Source of the DNA: Deuterostichococcus epilithicus
Taxonomy: Eukaryota > Chlorophyta > Trebouxiophyceae > Prasiolales > Stichococcaceae
Length of the DNA: 64,000 nucleotides
NCBI GenBank assembly: GCA_033439295.1
Contig: JAVTLE010000023.1
Location: forward strand, 2,454,530-2,518,529
Reading direction: 5' to 3'
How positions within the stretch are numbered: the first letter of the stretch is position 1; the number at the start of each line of letters is the position of its first letter. Shown here in pieces: positions 42,622-53,638 of this stretch. Made by a program: the position numbers and the translations under genes. A model generated the notes under the pieces. The model searched no databases. It saw only the letters and a list, made by a program, of their open reading frames with translations, and was not told the origin of the DNA.

Positions 42622-45600
42622 TCAAGATGCGAATTGGCTGAACAGAGGATGGTTTTCTGTCACGGCCTCTATCGCGCCCAGCGAGGAATGCGAGGCCTGC
42701 TCGCCGTTGTCCAAAAGCTGCAGGCTCATCTGCCGCACGACCTCTATGGATTTTGACAGGCGCTCCAGGGTGTTGACCAGAGCAATGACCTCATTGCGCT
42801 CCAGCACGAGGTCGGACCGCGCGTCGTCCGCTGCGCCGCAGTCACTGCTGTCGAAAAGAATCTTCAGCGACGTCGCAATGCCTGCGAGTTCAAGGCAACA
42901 GTTGGTTACGATAGGCAGGGGTTGTCATGGGTTTGAGTGGTCATGCAGTGTGACGCCAATCAGGTCTTGCTAGGTAGGTTTCAGCATCAGTGCAATTTGC
43001 ACTGAACTGCACACGGCCTCGTGAGAGCAGCAATAGAACAAGGCAGCACCCATGATCTGCAGCTTGCCCCACAGCTTGCACTTCTCGCAGCCCACGCAGT
43101 CCATGATGCTGGTGATGTTGTTGAAGGACGCCTGCAGCTGCCGCCGCAGCGCCGGGGCATCCGCGCCCTTCCACAGCCGTCCCTCGTGGAAGGGAATGGG
43201 GCACGCCTTGAGCAGCGCCTCGCTTTTCACCTGCGGTTGCGGCGCAGCAAAGATCATACTAGATTTACAGCTGGTGGTGGTGATGCGGAGCTGGGCAGCG
43301 CATGGGCAGTCAAATGCAAGTTCACTGGTGTAGCTGGTTTTGTTGAACTTCAAACAGCAAGCACAGCCTGCGAGTCACGCTGCATCGTCGTTTACCTCCG
43401 CCAGCTCGGTTTACAGCTCATCAGCATCCAGGCCAGGACCTGGCGCCTGGCGAGAGAAACAGGCGCACCAGGCGGCTGACGAGCTGCGCGGTCTCAGAGT
43501 CCTCGACCGTCGAGCCGGAGCTGAACTCCAGCGACGAGAGCAGCGGCCCCGCCTTCTGCACCGCGCGCAGCGTGAACAGGTACGCAAAGTACAGGTTCTC
43601 CACACGCGACGCCACCTGCAAGCACACACATCCCTCGTTACAAACACATCTGGGAAATCGTCAGGGTAACGCTCCGGCAAGGAACCTGCAGCAGCGTCAA
43701 CCGTTGCACGGCTCTGGTGTGAGGTGCGAGCCAAGTGGATGCAAGCTGACTATGGTGGACCGAACTGATACAAGAGGTGATTCAGCGGGGAGGGAGCGCA
43801 CCTCGGGGTTGCCCAGCCGCCGCTCGAACTCGTCCAAGTTTTGGCCCCACCGCCCCTGGAACTCGTCCAGCAGGTAGTCGTTCGACAAGTGCGCGCTGAT
43901 CGACGCGTGCATGCCTGAGCGGTGCCAGACGAGGTGTTGGTGTTGGTTTTCATGAGAGCAGGTGCGAGCAAGGGCGAGCAGGCCTCGTTGCATCAGTGGG
44001 GCACGCTGTTGAGACCTAGAGTGTGCATTGCACGTGCTTTGAGGCGGGCCCCGACAGCAGATGATGATGCACAGCCACCGAGCAGGCGCCGGGCGGGTGC
44101 CCACCGGAGATCAGGCGGTAGAAGACGCGACGCTCCGTGCAGGTGTCGTTGTCGTGGATGTCGGCAAAGCAGCTCTGGGTGTAGATTGCGTTCCAGATGC
44201 GCTGCGCCGCCTCTCCCTGCCCCAGGTCAGCAAGGCAGGTTCTCGATGCTCGCCGGGTTTGCGATGGATTGAAGCCACAGAGCAGTTCCACCAGCATGCC
44301 CGGGCTGTCCCCACACCGGCCTGCCGTCTCGTCTGTACTCCCAGCTCGTCCGGGGACCACACTTGCAGCGCAGATGCAGTTGCTGATGCAGGTGCAGCGC
44401 ATTGTCCTCACCTTGTAGCCCGTGTACCGCTCCTGGTTTTGCTGCAGGTTGATGTACGAGAAGTCCATGTCCTCCTCGTCCACAGGCGGCATCCACGGGT
44501 TGTTGAAGCCGCGCCAGCCGCGGATGTTCAGCAGTCGCGCCCTCGTGCCCGCGTCGACCGTCTTGACCGAGGCGGCCGCCGCAGCCGAGTCTGCAGTCGA
44601 GTGGAGCGGGGCAGCTGGATTGGGGCGTCACTTGCGTGTGATTCTGGCTGCCATCGTCCAGGGCGCTGTGAGACCGGCAGGCCTCCTCGACGCGATCACA
44701 ATGACAACACGACAATGGCAGCAGCAGCTGCCGCAGCAGGCGGTGTGGTAGTCTTGGGGACGGTCAGAAGGCAGCATGCGCCCACCTGACAGGCAGCTGC
44801 CATTGTTGCTCGCCTCCGCGTCCTTCCACAGCTGCGGCACCTCGTCAGGCGGGCACTCGCACACGCTGCAGTCGCGCATGGCGCACATGCCGTCGTCCGG
44901 CCAGAAGGGGCAGTCGCAGTACAGGGTGACCTGTGGACGATCATGCACCCAGCGATCACGCGGAGGTCGCGGGGTGTGTCTCTGGCAGCAGATGGCGCAA
45001 CGTTTGCGCACGCAGCCGGCCATTTCCAGCATGCAGCTTCAGCGAGAGCAGACTGGCTCTAAGAAAAGTCTTGTGGCACACCATGATTCAGACATGACTG
45101 ACCTTGAAGTACCGCATGAACGGCATCTGCACCAGCCGCGTCAGCAGAGGATTGACAGTGTCACGATTGACTTGCTCGACCGACGCATAGTCACAACCTG
45201 CATGTGCACATGGCCTTCAATGGGTATACCAGGCAACGCTACAACATCTCGTGCGTTTCTATTAGCACGCATAGTGTCACAGCTCACAGGAAGAAGTGGA
45301 CTCACAGCAGTCGCGCACAGGGCCGGACAGCTGGCATGCTGCCGCACTGCTGCTTGCTGCCTGCATGCGGAGCCAAGATGTACGTCACGGTGGCATTCAA
45401 CGGGTGCCATTGAACCACGCCATGCCACGCAACACGAGCTCTGCACCCGCAATGCGCAGCAGGCATCCGCATTGTGCACTTGCACTCGCCTTGCAGCTGC
45501 ACGTGTCGTTCTCAGCTCCTGACGCTATTTCTGGCACCGCTGGTGCTTCTACGTCTGTGGCGTTCTGCTGCTTCTTGCCCAGGCGGGGCCGCTGCCACAG

Positions 45601-45753
45601 GCTGACTGCCGGCTGCAGCACGCTCCATGGCGCATTTCTGAGCGTAACGCCGTCCTCTCTGAGGTACTTCACCTCAAGCGTGAGCTTGTAGGTCAGGAAA
45701 CACAGTAGCAACACGTAGAGACTGATTCCCCACTCCCTCCTGGTCATGGCCAT
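42622..45753 (-). CDS. ERO1: Endoplasmic reticulum oxidoreductin 1 (ERO1)
   Basis: ERO1 is an FAD-dependent thiol oxidase of the ER lumen that re-oxidises protein disulphide isomerase. The N-terminus is a signal anchor (WGISLYVLLLCFLTYKL), starting at ATG 45753 or 45747. Then come TCSCK, LVQMPFMRYFKV and the shuttle-cysteine region (CPFWPDDGMCAMRDCSVCEC). These are followed by VDEEDMDFSYINLQQNQERY, NAIYTQSCFADIH and RWGQNLDEFERRLGNP. The core has VENLYFAYLFTLRAVQKAG and the active-site CVGCEKCKLWGKLQ (CxxCxxC). The C-terminus is LERNEVIALVNTLERLSKS. Order, motifs and length fit plant ERO1. Exon limits were not all fixed. It is head-to-head with eIF3i. Confidence 0.95.
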
Positions 45754-46340
45754 TGCCGGCGCATGCCACTGCAGGCGCCTTCCGCGCTGGCAGCAGCCAA
45801 TGAGTGCGTGAAGAGCGAAGAGTTCGTCAACTATCAACGACTGGTCGCGAAATACGGTATCTCAAATGATTTCTCTGCTGAGATCTCGCGCGCAGAGCTC
45901 ACGGAACGTCGTCAGTCCGAAGCTGCCAGTGACACGCACCATTCAGTTCGGGTCTGATGTTGCCGAAACTCTGCGAGCACGCTTGGCTGGGCGCAGACAT
46001 CAGGTCGGCACTGCTTTGAGCAGTTACACAGTCGTGATTTGACATGGCGTCATCGCGCGAGCATCGGCCATGCGGGGCGCGGCAGAGGATCTGCAATTTC
46101 TTGACATTTGGCAAGATCTTACGTGATCGCAGTCGCCACTTCTGCAGCACACGGCTTTGCAGCAAGCTCAAAACCTCGTTGCTGCAGAGAGGTTGCTGAA
46201 CCAGCTTCGAAGACATCCGCCCTGCACCGCTGCTACATTACACGAGCGCGCACGTCAGGATTTGAGCCAGCAGACAGTCGTCAGTTGCCAAAGGCCAAGG
46301 AGGGCAACCGGAGGCTTACAGCGCACCTGGACCGGCCAGT
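45754..46340. promoter_or_regulatory. Shared upstream region of ERO1 and eIF3i
   Basis: A 0.6 kb divergent gap with no recognisable exon. Promoter function is inferred from orientation. Confidence 0.4.
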
Positions 46341-48579
46341 ATGAGGCCGTATCTGCTCAAAGGACATGAGCGGCCACTGACACAAATCAAGTGAGCAGCC
46401 GGATGTCAGGAAACTGTTTGATGCCAGTTGATTCATAGGCATGCCTCACAACGGCCCTCAAGGCCGACTAGGGCTGTGCCGTCTGGTGCAGGTTCAACCG
46501 TGAGGGCGACTTGTTCATCAGCTGCGCAAAGGATCTGTCGCCAAACCTGTGGTACTCTGATGATGGCGTGCGCGTCGGCTCCTTCAACGGGCACAACGGA
46601 ACAGTTTGGACGTGCGACATCACATGTGAGGCACAGCTGTTGCACTGCCATTCAGCGTTCACATGGCGTGCATAGCCTGCAGGCAGAGCCTGTCGGATTG
46701 GTCACAGTATGCGTCTTCATTGCAACCTTCAATGACCACATGCGTCACCCATCGCAGGGGACTCGGCAAAGCTCATCACTGGCTCGGCAGACTCGTCTGC
46801 CCGGCTCTGGGACATGCAGACCGGCAAGTCGCTGCACACGTTCAAGTTCAACGAGCCGTGCCGCTCAGTCAAGCTTGCCGTCGGCGACGGCATGGCAGCC
46901 ATCAGCAGCGACCCCTTCATGGGCGTGCCAGCGTGCATCTACCTGGTGAGCTCCCCGTGTGCAACACGAAGAGCGCTGCAGGCTGGTGCGGCGGTCGCAG
47001 GGTTGGAAGGTCATGCTGTGCTGACGATGCGTGTGGGAGCACCGCTAATGGAGCAGGGGACCAGCGCTGCACTCACGCAGCTGACGGGCAAGGCTGCATT
47101 TGGATACATTACCAATCACATGCGCCTCTTGCCCCAACTTCGGACTTTGTCATTGTCGCAGGTGACCATTGCGGAGGACGCTGCGGAGCAGGACACCACC
47201 ATCCTGCAGTCGCTGAAGGGCCCCACCGGCAGGATACAGCGCGTGGAGTGGACGGACCTCAACCGCACGCTCATCTCCGCCGGCGAGGATGGCATCGTGC
47301 GGCGATGGGATGTCGAGGTGCATGCACGCTTCTCTCGGGTTCAGGCGCCATGCGGCAAGGTTGCTGTCTTTGCAGGTCTGGCCAGGTCCATGGGCCCGAT
47401 GCATGAAGCAAGCAACTCAAGGAGCTGCAGAGCGGTGCAGCGTGGTCTCGTTGGCATACTTTGGGTCGGCCGACTTGATGTAATGTACCATTGAAGCAGG
47501 TCCTGTCCTTGTTCTCAATGCAGACGGGGCAGGTGAAGGAGGAGAAGGAGGTGCACGAGAAGCAGATCAACGACCTGAAGCTGTCGCCTGACGGCACGCA
47601 CTTCATTACTGCCTCCGCCGACAAGACCGCCAAGCTGGTGGATACTCAGGTGCGTGAAAATTGCATTCCGTAGACACCCTTTTGCACCATTGCAGAAGCG
47701 TTGCAGCTCACTACTAATTGGCGCAGTGCACGCAAGGCACTCACGCCTGAAGTCTGTGCACCAGTGCGTGTGACCTGCGCGCCCTGCTGCCCCAGTCGTG
47801 CCTGCCACTCGTACCTACCACTGTGAGCAGATGCCTACAGCGTGATCTTTGTGCCATTGCATTCTGCTGTGCTGCGCAGACGCTGGAGGTGCTGAAGACC
47901 TACCAGTCGGACCGACCCATGAACTCCGCCGACATCTCGCCCATCTTCGACCACGTGGTCGTGGGCGGTGGTCAGGAAGCGTCGCAGGCGAGGCCTTCTA
48001 GTATCACGAGCTGCACGCTGTCCTTGTGATGTTCTCGCGAGCAACCCTGTACACTTCATCGCAGTTGTCAACGTTCTACTGCCCCGCGCATAACGTCTGG
48101 TCCCCTGCATTGGTGCCTCATAGCAGGGGATCCAGCCTCTTCAAACACTGATACACAGCAAGGCTTTCAAGGAACCTATAAGGCTTCAAGGAACCTCGAG
48201 ATGACGTGCTCCGCCGTTGCCTGCAGGTTACGCTAACCAGCTCGCGGCAAGGCAAGTTCGAGTCGGACTTTTTCCACAAGATCTACGAGGAGCGCTTCGG
48301 CAGCGTGCGCGGTCACTTCGGTCCTATCAACGCCATCTCCTTCCGCCCGGACGGCCGGGCATACGTCACTGGCGGAGAGGACGGCTACGTCCGGCTGCAC
48401 CACTTTGACGTGCGTCTATACTGAATTCGCCTTGACCAATCCTCTGACCAAATGGCCAACTTTCGAACGCAAAATGTCCTGTCGCTCCATCAACGGGACT
48501 ACAAGGTTGCAGTCAATAACAACTCACGGAATTTCCTCCATGATTACAGAACGACTACCTCACCAACCGCTTCTTTTAA
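46341..48579 (+). CDS. EIF3I: Eukaryotic translation initiation factor 3 subunit I (eIF3i)
   Basis: eIF3i is the seven-bladed WD40 subunit of eIF3. Eight exons chain in phase: 46341-46390, 46492-46625, 46758-46945, 47162-47317, 47524-47649, 47880-47987, 48227-48409 and 48550-48579, giving 324 residues, the family length. The start is MRPYLLKGHERPLTQIKFNR, followed by VGSFNGHNGTVWTCDIT, LITGSADSSARLWDMQTG and FITASADKTAKLVDTQ. After these come HVVVGGGQEASQVT, RGHFGPINAISFRPDGRAY and the ending GGEDGYVRLHHFDNDYLTNR. The intron after 47987 is GC-AG (CAG/GCGAGG). A TGTAA lies at about 48848. A second eIF3 subunit (eIF3e) lies 42 kb to the left. Confidence 0.97.
48162..48197 (+). repeat. Short tandem duplication in eIF3i intron 6
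   Basis: AAGGCTT(T)CAAGGAACCT occurs twice in tandem about 18 bp apart, just before the exon 7 acceptor at 48226. Confidence 0.7.
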
Positions 48580-49219
48580 GTCTCTGGGCGGCAGCTGATC
48601 ATGGTGCGGTTTGAGGCCGAGTGCTTTCCGCACATGGACATGTCTGGAGCGCTGCAAGACGAGTCGCTACGGTGGATCAGAACACTAGGTTGTGGTCTCA
48701 TTGGACGAAGCACGAGTTGATAGCTGCAGCATGCGGGGTCACAGCGGCCCTGGCGAGCTAGATGTTTGGCGAACGATAGCTTGAGGGGGTGATCACATGG
48801 CACGCTTTCATGGCGCCCAGATTATCTTGCTGAATGAATACTATCGGATGTAAAACGCTGGACGAAAGCGTCAAGGCCTGTGGCTGGCATGTCCCCCGCG
48901 ACAGCTCATGAGCTGTATCTGGGTAGAGCAGAGGAAAACGATCTTTGCAAAGCTTGATCAAATGCCCGCCCTGCAGCAGTTCATATGCATGTCTCGAAAT
49001 GCGCGTTGGCTCGATACCCAGACGTCGTTCTGCACATTTCTACCCTCTCTGGAAATCTCTTCGCTGCAGCCGTTCGGTAAAGACGCAGTTCGCAAGCATC
49101 TTGCTGGATTGCACTCTTTGAATTTGACTCGAGAGTCAGCGAGTTTGCAGCGGATGACCTGCAGCCTGGTAACCTGGGCCAACCTTTCTACCCAAGTATA
49201 GTGCACACGGACGCAGGGC
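48580..49219. other. Gap between eIF3i and the SAP gene
   Basis: The eIF3i 3' UTR and the probable promoter of the SAP gene. The stretch is less GC-rich than its neighbours and holds no exon I can support. Confidence 0.4.
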
Positions 49220-50327
49220 ATGGGCAGCCTGCTGAAGGACCTCCACAACCTTCCTTCCAGGCGCGCGTCCTTCACCAGCGCGGCAAGGAACTCCTTTTGA
49301 ACATTGCGGGACGTTGCCATATGGGGTCTCACATGCTGGCATTTCCTCTGCAGGGGCTTCTTTCCAGCGGAGGGCAGCGTGACAGTGTGCAGCAGGGCGC
49401 CAAATTATGTTGCCGCGCACAGCACAGAGCCGGGCCAGCGGGTCACGACAGACCCCACCAACCCGCTGGTCCGCACGCTGAAGCTGAGGAAGGCGGTCGG
49501 AAAGAAGCGCAAGGAGTCTCCAGCCTCAGCGTAAGCATGCTTCGCCAGCACCCCTCATCTCCCTAGCGGGTGCAACCGCCATCCATCCGGTTGCAGGGCA
49601 AGATATTCCCATGTCGAAACATTCATTCACTGATGCTCTGACAAGGCAACGTTTTGGGAAACGCAACGATTCTGGCTCCAGCACTGCCGCAGGGTGCCGC
49701 AGATGAACCTTCACAAATGTCCAGGTCATTTTTGCAGGAATGCTGGCAAGGGCGGCCATGCGCGCAAGAAGGCCGGCCCGTCAGGTGCTGCTCGCGCCAG
49801 TCTGCGTGGCTGCGGTATATCGTCCACTTGAAGCTGGACTGGTGCCAAGCGGCTGTGCGGTATCTGCAGGGTCTTCTGAGGCGTCAGCAAACCTGCGGTC
49901 GTACAGCAAACTGGAAATCTCAACGATGAGCCTGAAGGGGCTGCAGGTGTGCTGTCCTAGTCAAAGGCACCATCCCTGCATGGCTCTCTGCCTGCATCTT
50001 CTTTGCATGCACAGAAGAGAGAGTCGAGGCGGAGCTGTGAGTCGACCTTGCACCGATGTGCAACAAAGATGCGTGTGATTCAGCTGCGCCAAGGAAAGCG
50101 GAGTGGTAGCGGCTCGTCTTTTCTGCCCGCAGGACATACTTCGAGCGCACGGCGCACCCGTCAGCGGCCGCAAGGCGGTGCTGGTGGAGCGCATTTTGAA
50201 GCTGCAGGAGCAGGCGGCTGCACAAGGGGCCGGCGGCGGCAGCGCACCCAACAGGGGCGGCAGCGGCAGCGGGGGCGCCGAAGGCACGGAACCCATCGTT
50301 TTGAGTGAGGACGAGGCGGATGACTGA
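49220..50327 (+). CDS. SAP-domain nuclear protein
   Basis: Five exons chain in phase: 49220-49260, 49354-49530, 49738-49784, 49870-49946 and 50133-50327, 178 residues. The N-terminus (MGSLLKDLHNLPSRGFFPAE, then VTTDPTNPLVRTLKLRKAV) resembles the N-terminal block of small plant SAP-domain proteins. A basic linker follows (GKKRKESPAS, HARKKAGPS), then the SAP helix-turn-helix (MSLKGLQDILRAHGAPVSGR and KAVLVERILKLQEQ), which binds scaffold or AT-rich DNA. The acidic tail ends IVLSEDEADD. The first intron would be GC-AG (CAG/GCGCGC). The short first exon and its start are the least certain parts. A nuclear DNA-binding role is inferred from the SAP fold. Confidence 0.75.
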
Positions 50328-51343
50328 GACCTTTTTATCTGTGGGCCCTGGTCTGAAGGGTATGCTGAGAAGAAGAGGCTAAAGGAGTCCAGGATGTTGA
50401 GCAAGGCGGCGACATTGACCATCGGGATCATGAGAGAGGTAGCCCAGAGTCATTGATCCGTCCACCATCTCGTAGTCTTGCCAGTATTGATTGCATGGTC
50501 GCATCCGGTGGGGAAACACTCAGGAATGTGACGCCGTCTGACGATCCTGGCACGGCCGACCACCACTGCTCAGTCATCAGCAACATTGACGGCCCGATGC
50601 CATTGGCAGCAGTGCATTGGCCAGAAGGCAGCATGTCAGTCCCTGCCGAAAATGCAGTAGTCCATCCGTGTTGCCAGTCACAGGACTCTCCCATCAGGGA
50701 CTTCCTGGGACCCCCTGTAAACATCCGCCAGACATTCCGCAGCAAGTTTGAATGATCCCAGGACGCTTTGATTGCGTGCTCCTATGAGAAATGCCACCGA
50801 AAAGAATTGAGAAGCACAATCCATGCAATCTGTGCATGGCTTCTCATACCCTAGCTGCCTGCTGCGTGATGGCAGAGCAGGCAGAAACTCCCGCCTGCTG
50901 AAGGGTTTACAACACAGACATTTTTTGAGACTGCAGGCAGGGACAACAGTGCCGCGCCTCATTTAACACCTTACTCTTGTCGCCAACCAAGGCCAGACAG
51001 CCAGCAGGCGAGCAGGCTGCCATGGGCTGGTAGACGGCTAAAATGGTGTCTGCAGCCTGTTACTTGAAGCGCGGACTGTCCACTCACGTGACCTCAGGCA
51101 ACGGACTCGCCTGATACACGTCCAGATGCTCTGCAGGCCTGACGGCACAGCTGCAGGCACTTGTGCCAAAATCCAGAATGGCAGCGAGCATCTCTGCCAA
51201 GTGCGGCGACTTCAACTCCTTCTCCAACGTTTGCCGCCACCAGTATGCTCTGTGTGTCCCTGAACACTTGCTGGCGATGACCTGAAACTATGTAGGCTGG
51301 TGACTCGACTGAAGCTGGGCTATTATTTGTGGTCATCCAGGAG
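50328..51343. other. 1 kb gap with no supported gene
   Basis: Open frames on both strands are short and lack family resemblance or consistent splice sites. Upstream exons of the B3 gene could lie here, but I could not identify any. Confidence 0.35.
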
Positions 51344-52960
51344 ATGGAAGCAAGTGAGCTCGCCGGCGCTGGCATCTCACTGCCTGTACCGTTTCAGCAG
51401 CAGCACTTCACTGCCGCCAGCAGCGACATCACGCTGACGAACGAGCAGGGGGACCGATGGCCAGCCAAGGTCACCGTCAGTGCTGACATCATGACGGGCT
51501 GACGCAAATTTGCCCGGCAGAACGGCTTCCGGGAGGGCCAGGAGCTTCACTTCACGATGACAGCGGCCGATATGCTCCTGGTCACTCCTGCCGTTAACCT
51601 GGTTACTGCTGCGGCTGGCCCTGCACCGCCAGCCGCTCCGCTCTCAGGCAGTACGCAGCGGCCACCATGCCGTCAGCTGCAGCTGCTGTGGCAGCGAAAC
51701 AGACACCACCGTCCAGCTACGCTCTGCCGCCTCTTCCGCCGCTGCCGCCGCCCCCTGCGGGTCCTGCAGCTGGACCTGTGCAGCTGCCAGTGCCTAAGAA
51801 AAGAAAGAAGGCTGCGCCCGCAGCTGCGCAGCTGCCTTCCCGCCCAGCTGGCTGCGCCGCCATCACGCTGCCGGCAAAGCGCATGGCCGCCGCCGAGCGT
51901 GCGGCGGCAGCCAATGTCCCCAAGAAGCAGCGCACACGGCAGCCTGCAGCTGGCAGCAGCCGCGGTGCATCAAGCCGCGAGTCAGACCCAGCAGACGATA
52001 TGTCGAGCTCATGGGCCAAAGCGCGCAGCGAAGCCATGTCGCAGTTCAGGGACGTGACGGTCATGAAGGTGGGCTCCTGGATCACCTGACTGGTGCGCCG
52101 CATATACCTAAAGTTGTGAACATGCAAAAGAAACGCAAAGGCACGAACCATTGTCCCCGTCGTTGACCATGCGCGGAGGTGCTGATGCGGTGCAGCGGTC
52201 ACTTGCCCTTCCATTAGGGTGCCCTCAGATAGGTTTCTCATCCTTGCAGATGAAGAAGGGCGCCCTTTCGCAGTTGGGAGCGTTGCATATTGGAACAAGG
52301 AGCATTGTTGGCACGCTTCCAAGGTTTGTGGCAGTGTCGAAGTTCATGCTCAGGTGGCAGGACGACAGGACGACAAAGATGAGCCACGGCTCGCCCCTTC
52401 TGGGACTGCTGCTGAAGCGGAGCCGCCTGCCAGGCGTCACCATCCAGCAGGTGAAGCATATGCCAGGGCTAATGTCGCGCGAACTCCCTGACATCACCTC
52501 TCTGCTGAAGGGATTTTCTCAGCTGCTGGACACCAGGTGACAGAATTTTGTCTCGTGCTGATGATGATGGGCCGGGCACTTGTTTCAACATGTAAAATGC
52601 GCAGAGGCAGGACACGGGTGACGGGTCATGGCGCCGCCAGGCGGTGCAGCTCACAGACTATGACGCCGTCACGGGGAGCTATGCGCTGGAGACGGAGCAG
52701 GGCGCAGCTGGCTCCATCAGCGCCGCTGACGTTGTACAGGCGCTCTTCCCATCATACACACACCCCATCATCAGGCAAGTCAACTGTCCTTGCTTCCGCT
52801 CATGCAGTGTGAAAAGCAACACAAATGGTCCTGCCTCACACGCTGCGGGCAGCGTGCTCATTGGAATCATCTGCCTCCGCTCAGGTTTGCAGCCGATGTG
52901 GGAACGCTCAATGAGGCGACACAGGTGCTGTGCAAGAAACGCCGCCGCGGCGGAAACTGA
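51344..52960 (+). CDS. B3-domain gene with in-frame stop and Tudor-like C-terminus
   Basis: The first open stretch (ATG 51344) reads GISLPVPFQQQHF, ITLTNEQGDRWPAKVTV and then FARQNGFREGQELHFTM. This is the layout of a plant B3 DNA-binding domain, where a GW(R/K)KF motif is expected. The codon at the expected Trp is TGA (51500-51502), so the frame is interrupted. A basic, Pro/Ala-rich region follows in a different frame (PVPKKRKKAAP, NVPKKQRTRQP), probably a nuclear localisation part. Later pieces resemble a Tudor or agenet fold (GRPFAVGSVAYWNKEHCWHA; LTDYDAVTGSYALE), ending CKKRRRGGN at 52960. The intron after 52774 is GC-AG (CAG/GCAAGT). Exon frames between 51600 and 52650 could not be fully reconciled, so this may be a damaged gene or a region with sequence errors. 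Confidence 0.55.
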
Positions 52961-53638
52961 TAGCAGGCGTTTCAACACCCAAGAAACCATCATGAACATG
53001 AGGTCTACATGCCCCGAGGAACGCCGGCTGACAGACGGTGGTGCGGATGAAGAGACAGACCGAGCGTGCGTGCGAGGACGTGACAAATGCTACTGATGAG
53101 GCGCCGGGTGCATGACGCTTAACGACCTTGCTTAGGCAGCTCCTCATGTGCCTTTGCTGCAGTCGCGCTGCATACTGGGTAAACCTTGCCAGTCTAGGAG
53201 AGATCTGTGTAGTGGCTCTTGACCTGGATATGCCGCCGCTTATTCTTCATGACTCGATCGCCATTCCAAATTTGCCTCGATCAATCCTCCATCACCTTCC
53301 AAAAGATGCGCCTCGATCAAATGTCGATCACCTTTCCCGCTCCAAGAATTTGCCTCGATCAATCCTCAATTACCTTTTCACAAATTTGCCTCGATCTGTT
53401 GTGCTGGTCGATTTTCAAGTGCAATTAATTTCTTGCCAACAGACGAGCGTTTGCACACCTGCACAGCTGTTGCAGCGCAAGTGGTAATCACTTGACTTAG
53501 ATTGACCGACTCGAGGCAGACACACGTTGCAAACGGAGCGCACTCCTCTGCCATCGACCAATTAGCACAAGCTTTGGGATGGACTGCCCTGTGGACTGAC
53601 CAGCATTCGGTGGTCACGTTGCAGTCGACGTTGTCATA
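52961..53638. other. Gap upstream of CSN2, holding a minisatellite
   Basis: Between the B3 gene and CSN2. Apart from the repeat at 53270-53400, no gene or site is recognised. Confidence 0.45.
53270..53400 (+). repeat. Imperfect tandem repeat with GCCTCGATC core
   Basis: Four copies of a unit beginning TTTGCCTCGATCAATCCTC, or a variant such as TGCGCCTCGATCAAATGTC, are spaced 36-43 bp apart. Each full copy is followed by a TCACC or TTACC element and an AT-richer spacer. The array lies about 240-370 bp upstream of the CSN2 start. Confidence 0.8.

Noticed and set aside
45897-46340. Possible extra gene upstream of eIF3i
   Set aside because: The short open frames have no splice consistency or family likeness and overlap the probable shared promoter.
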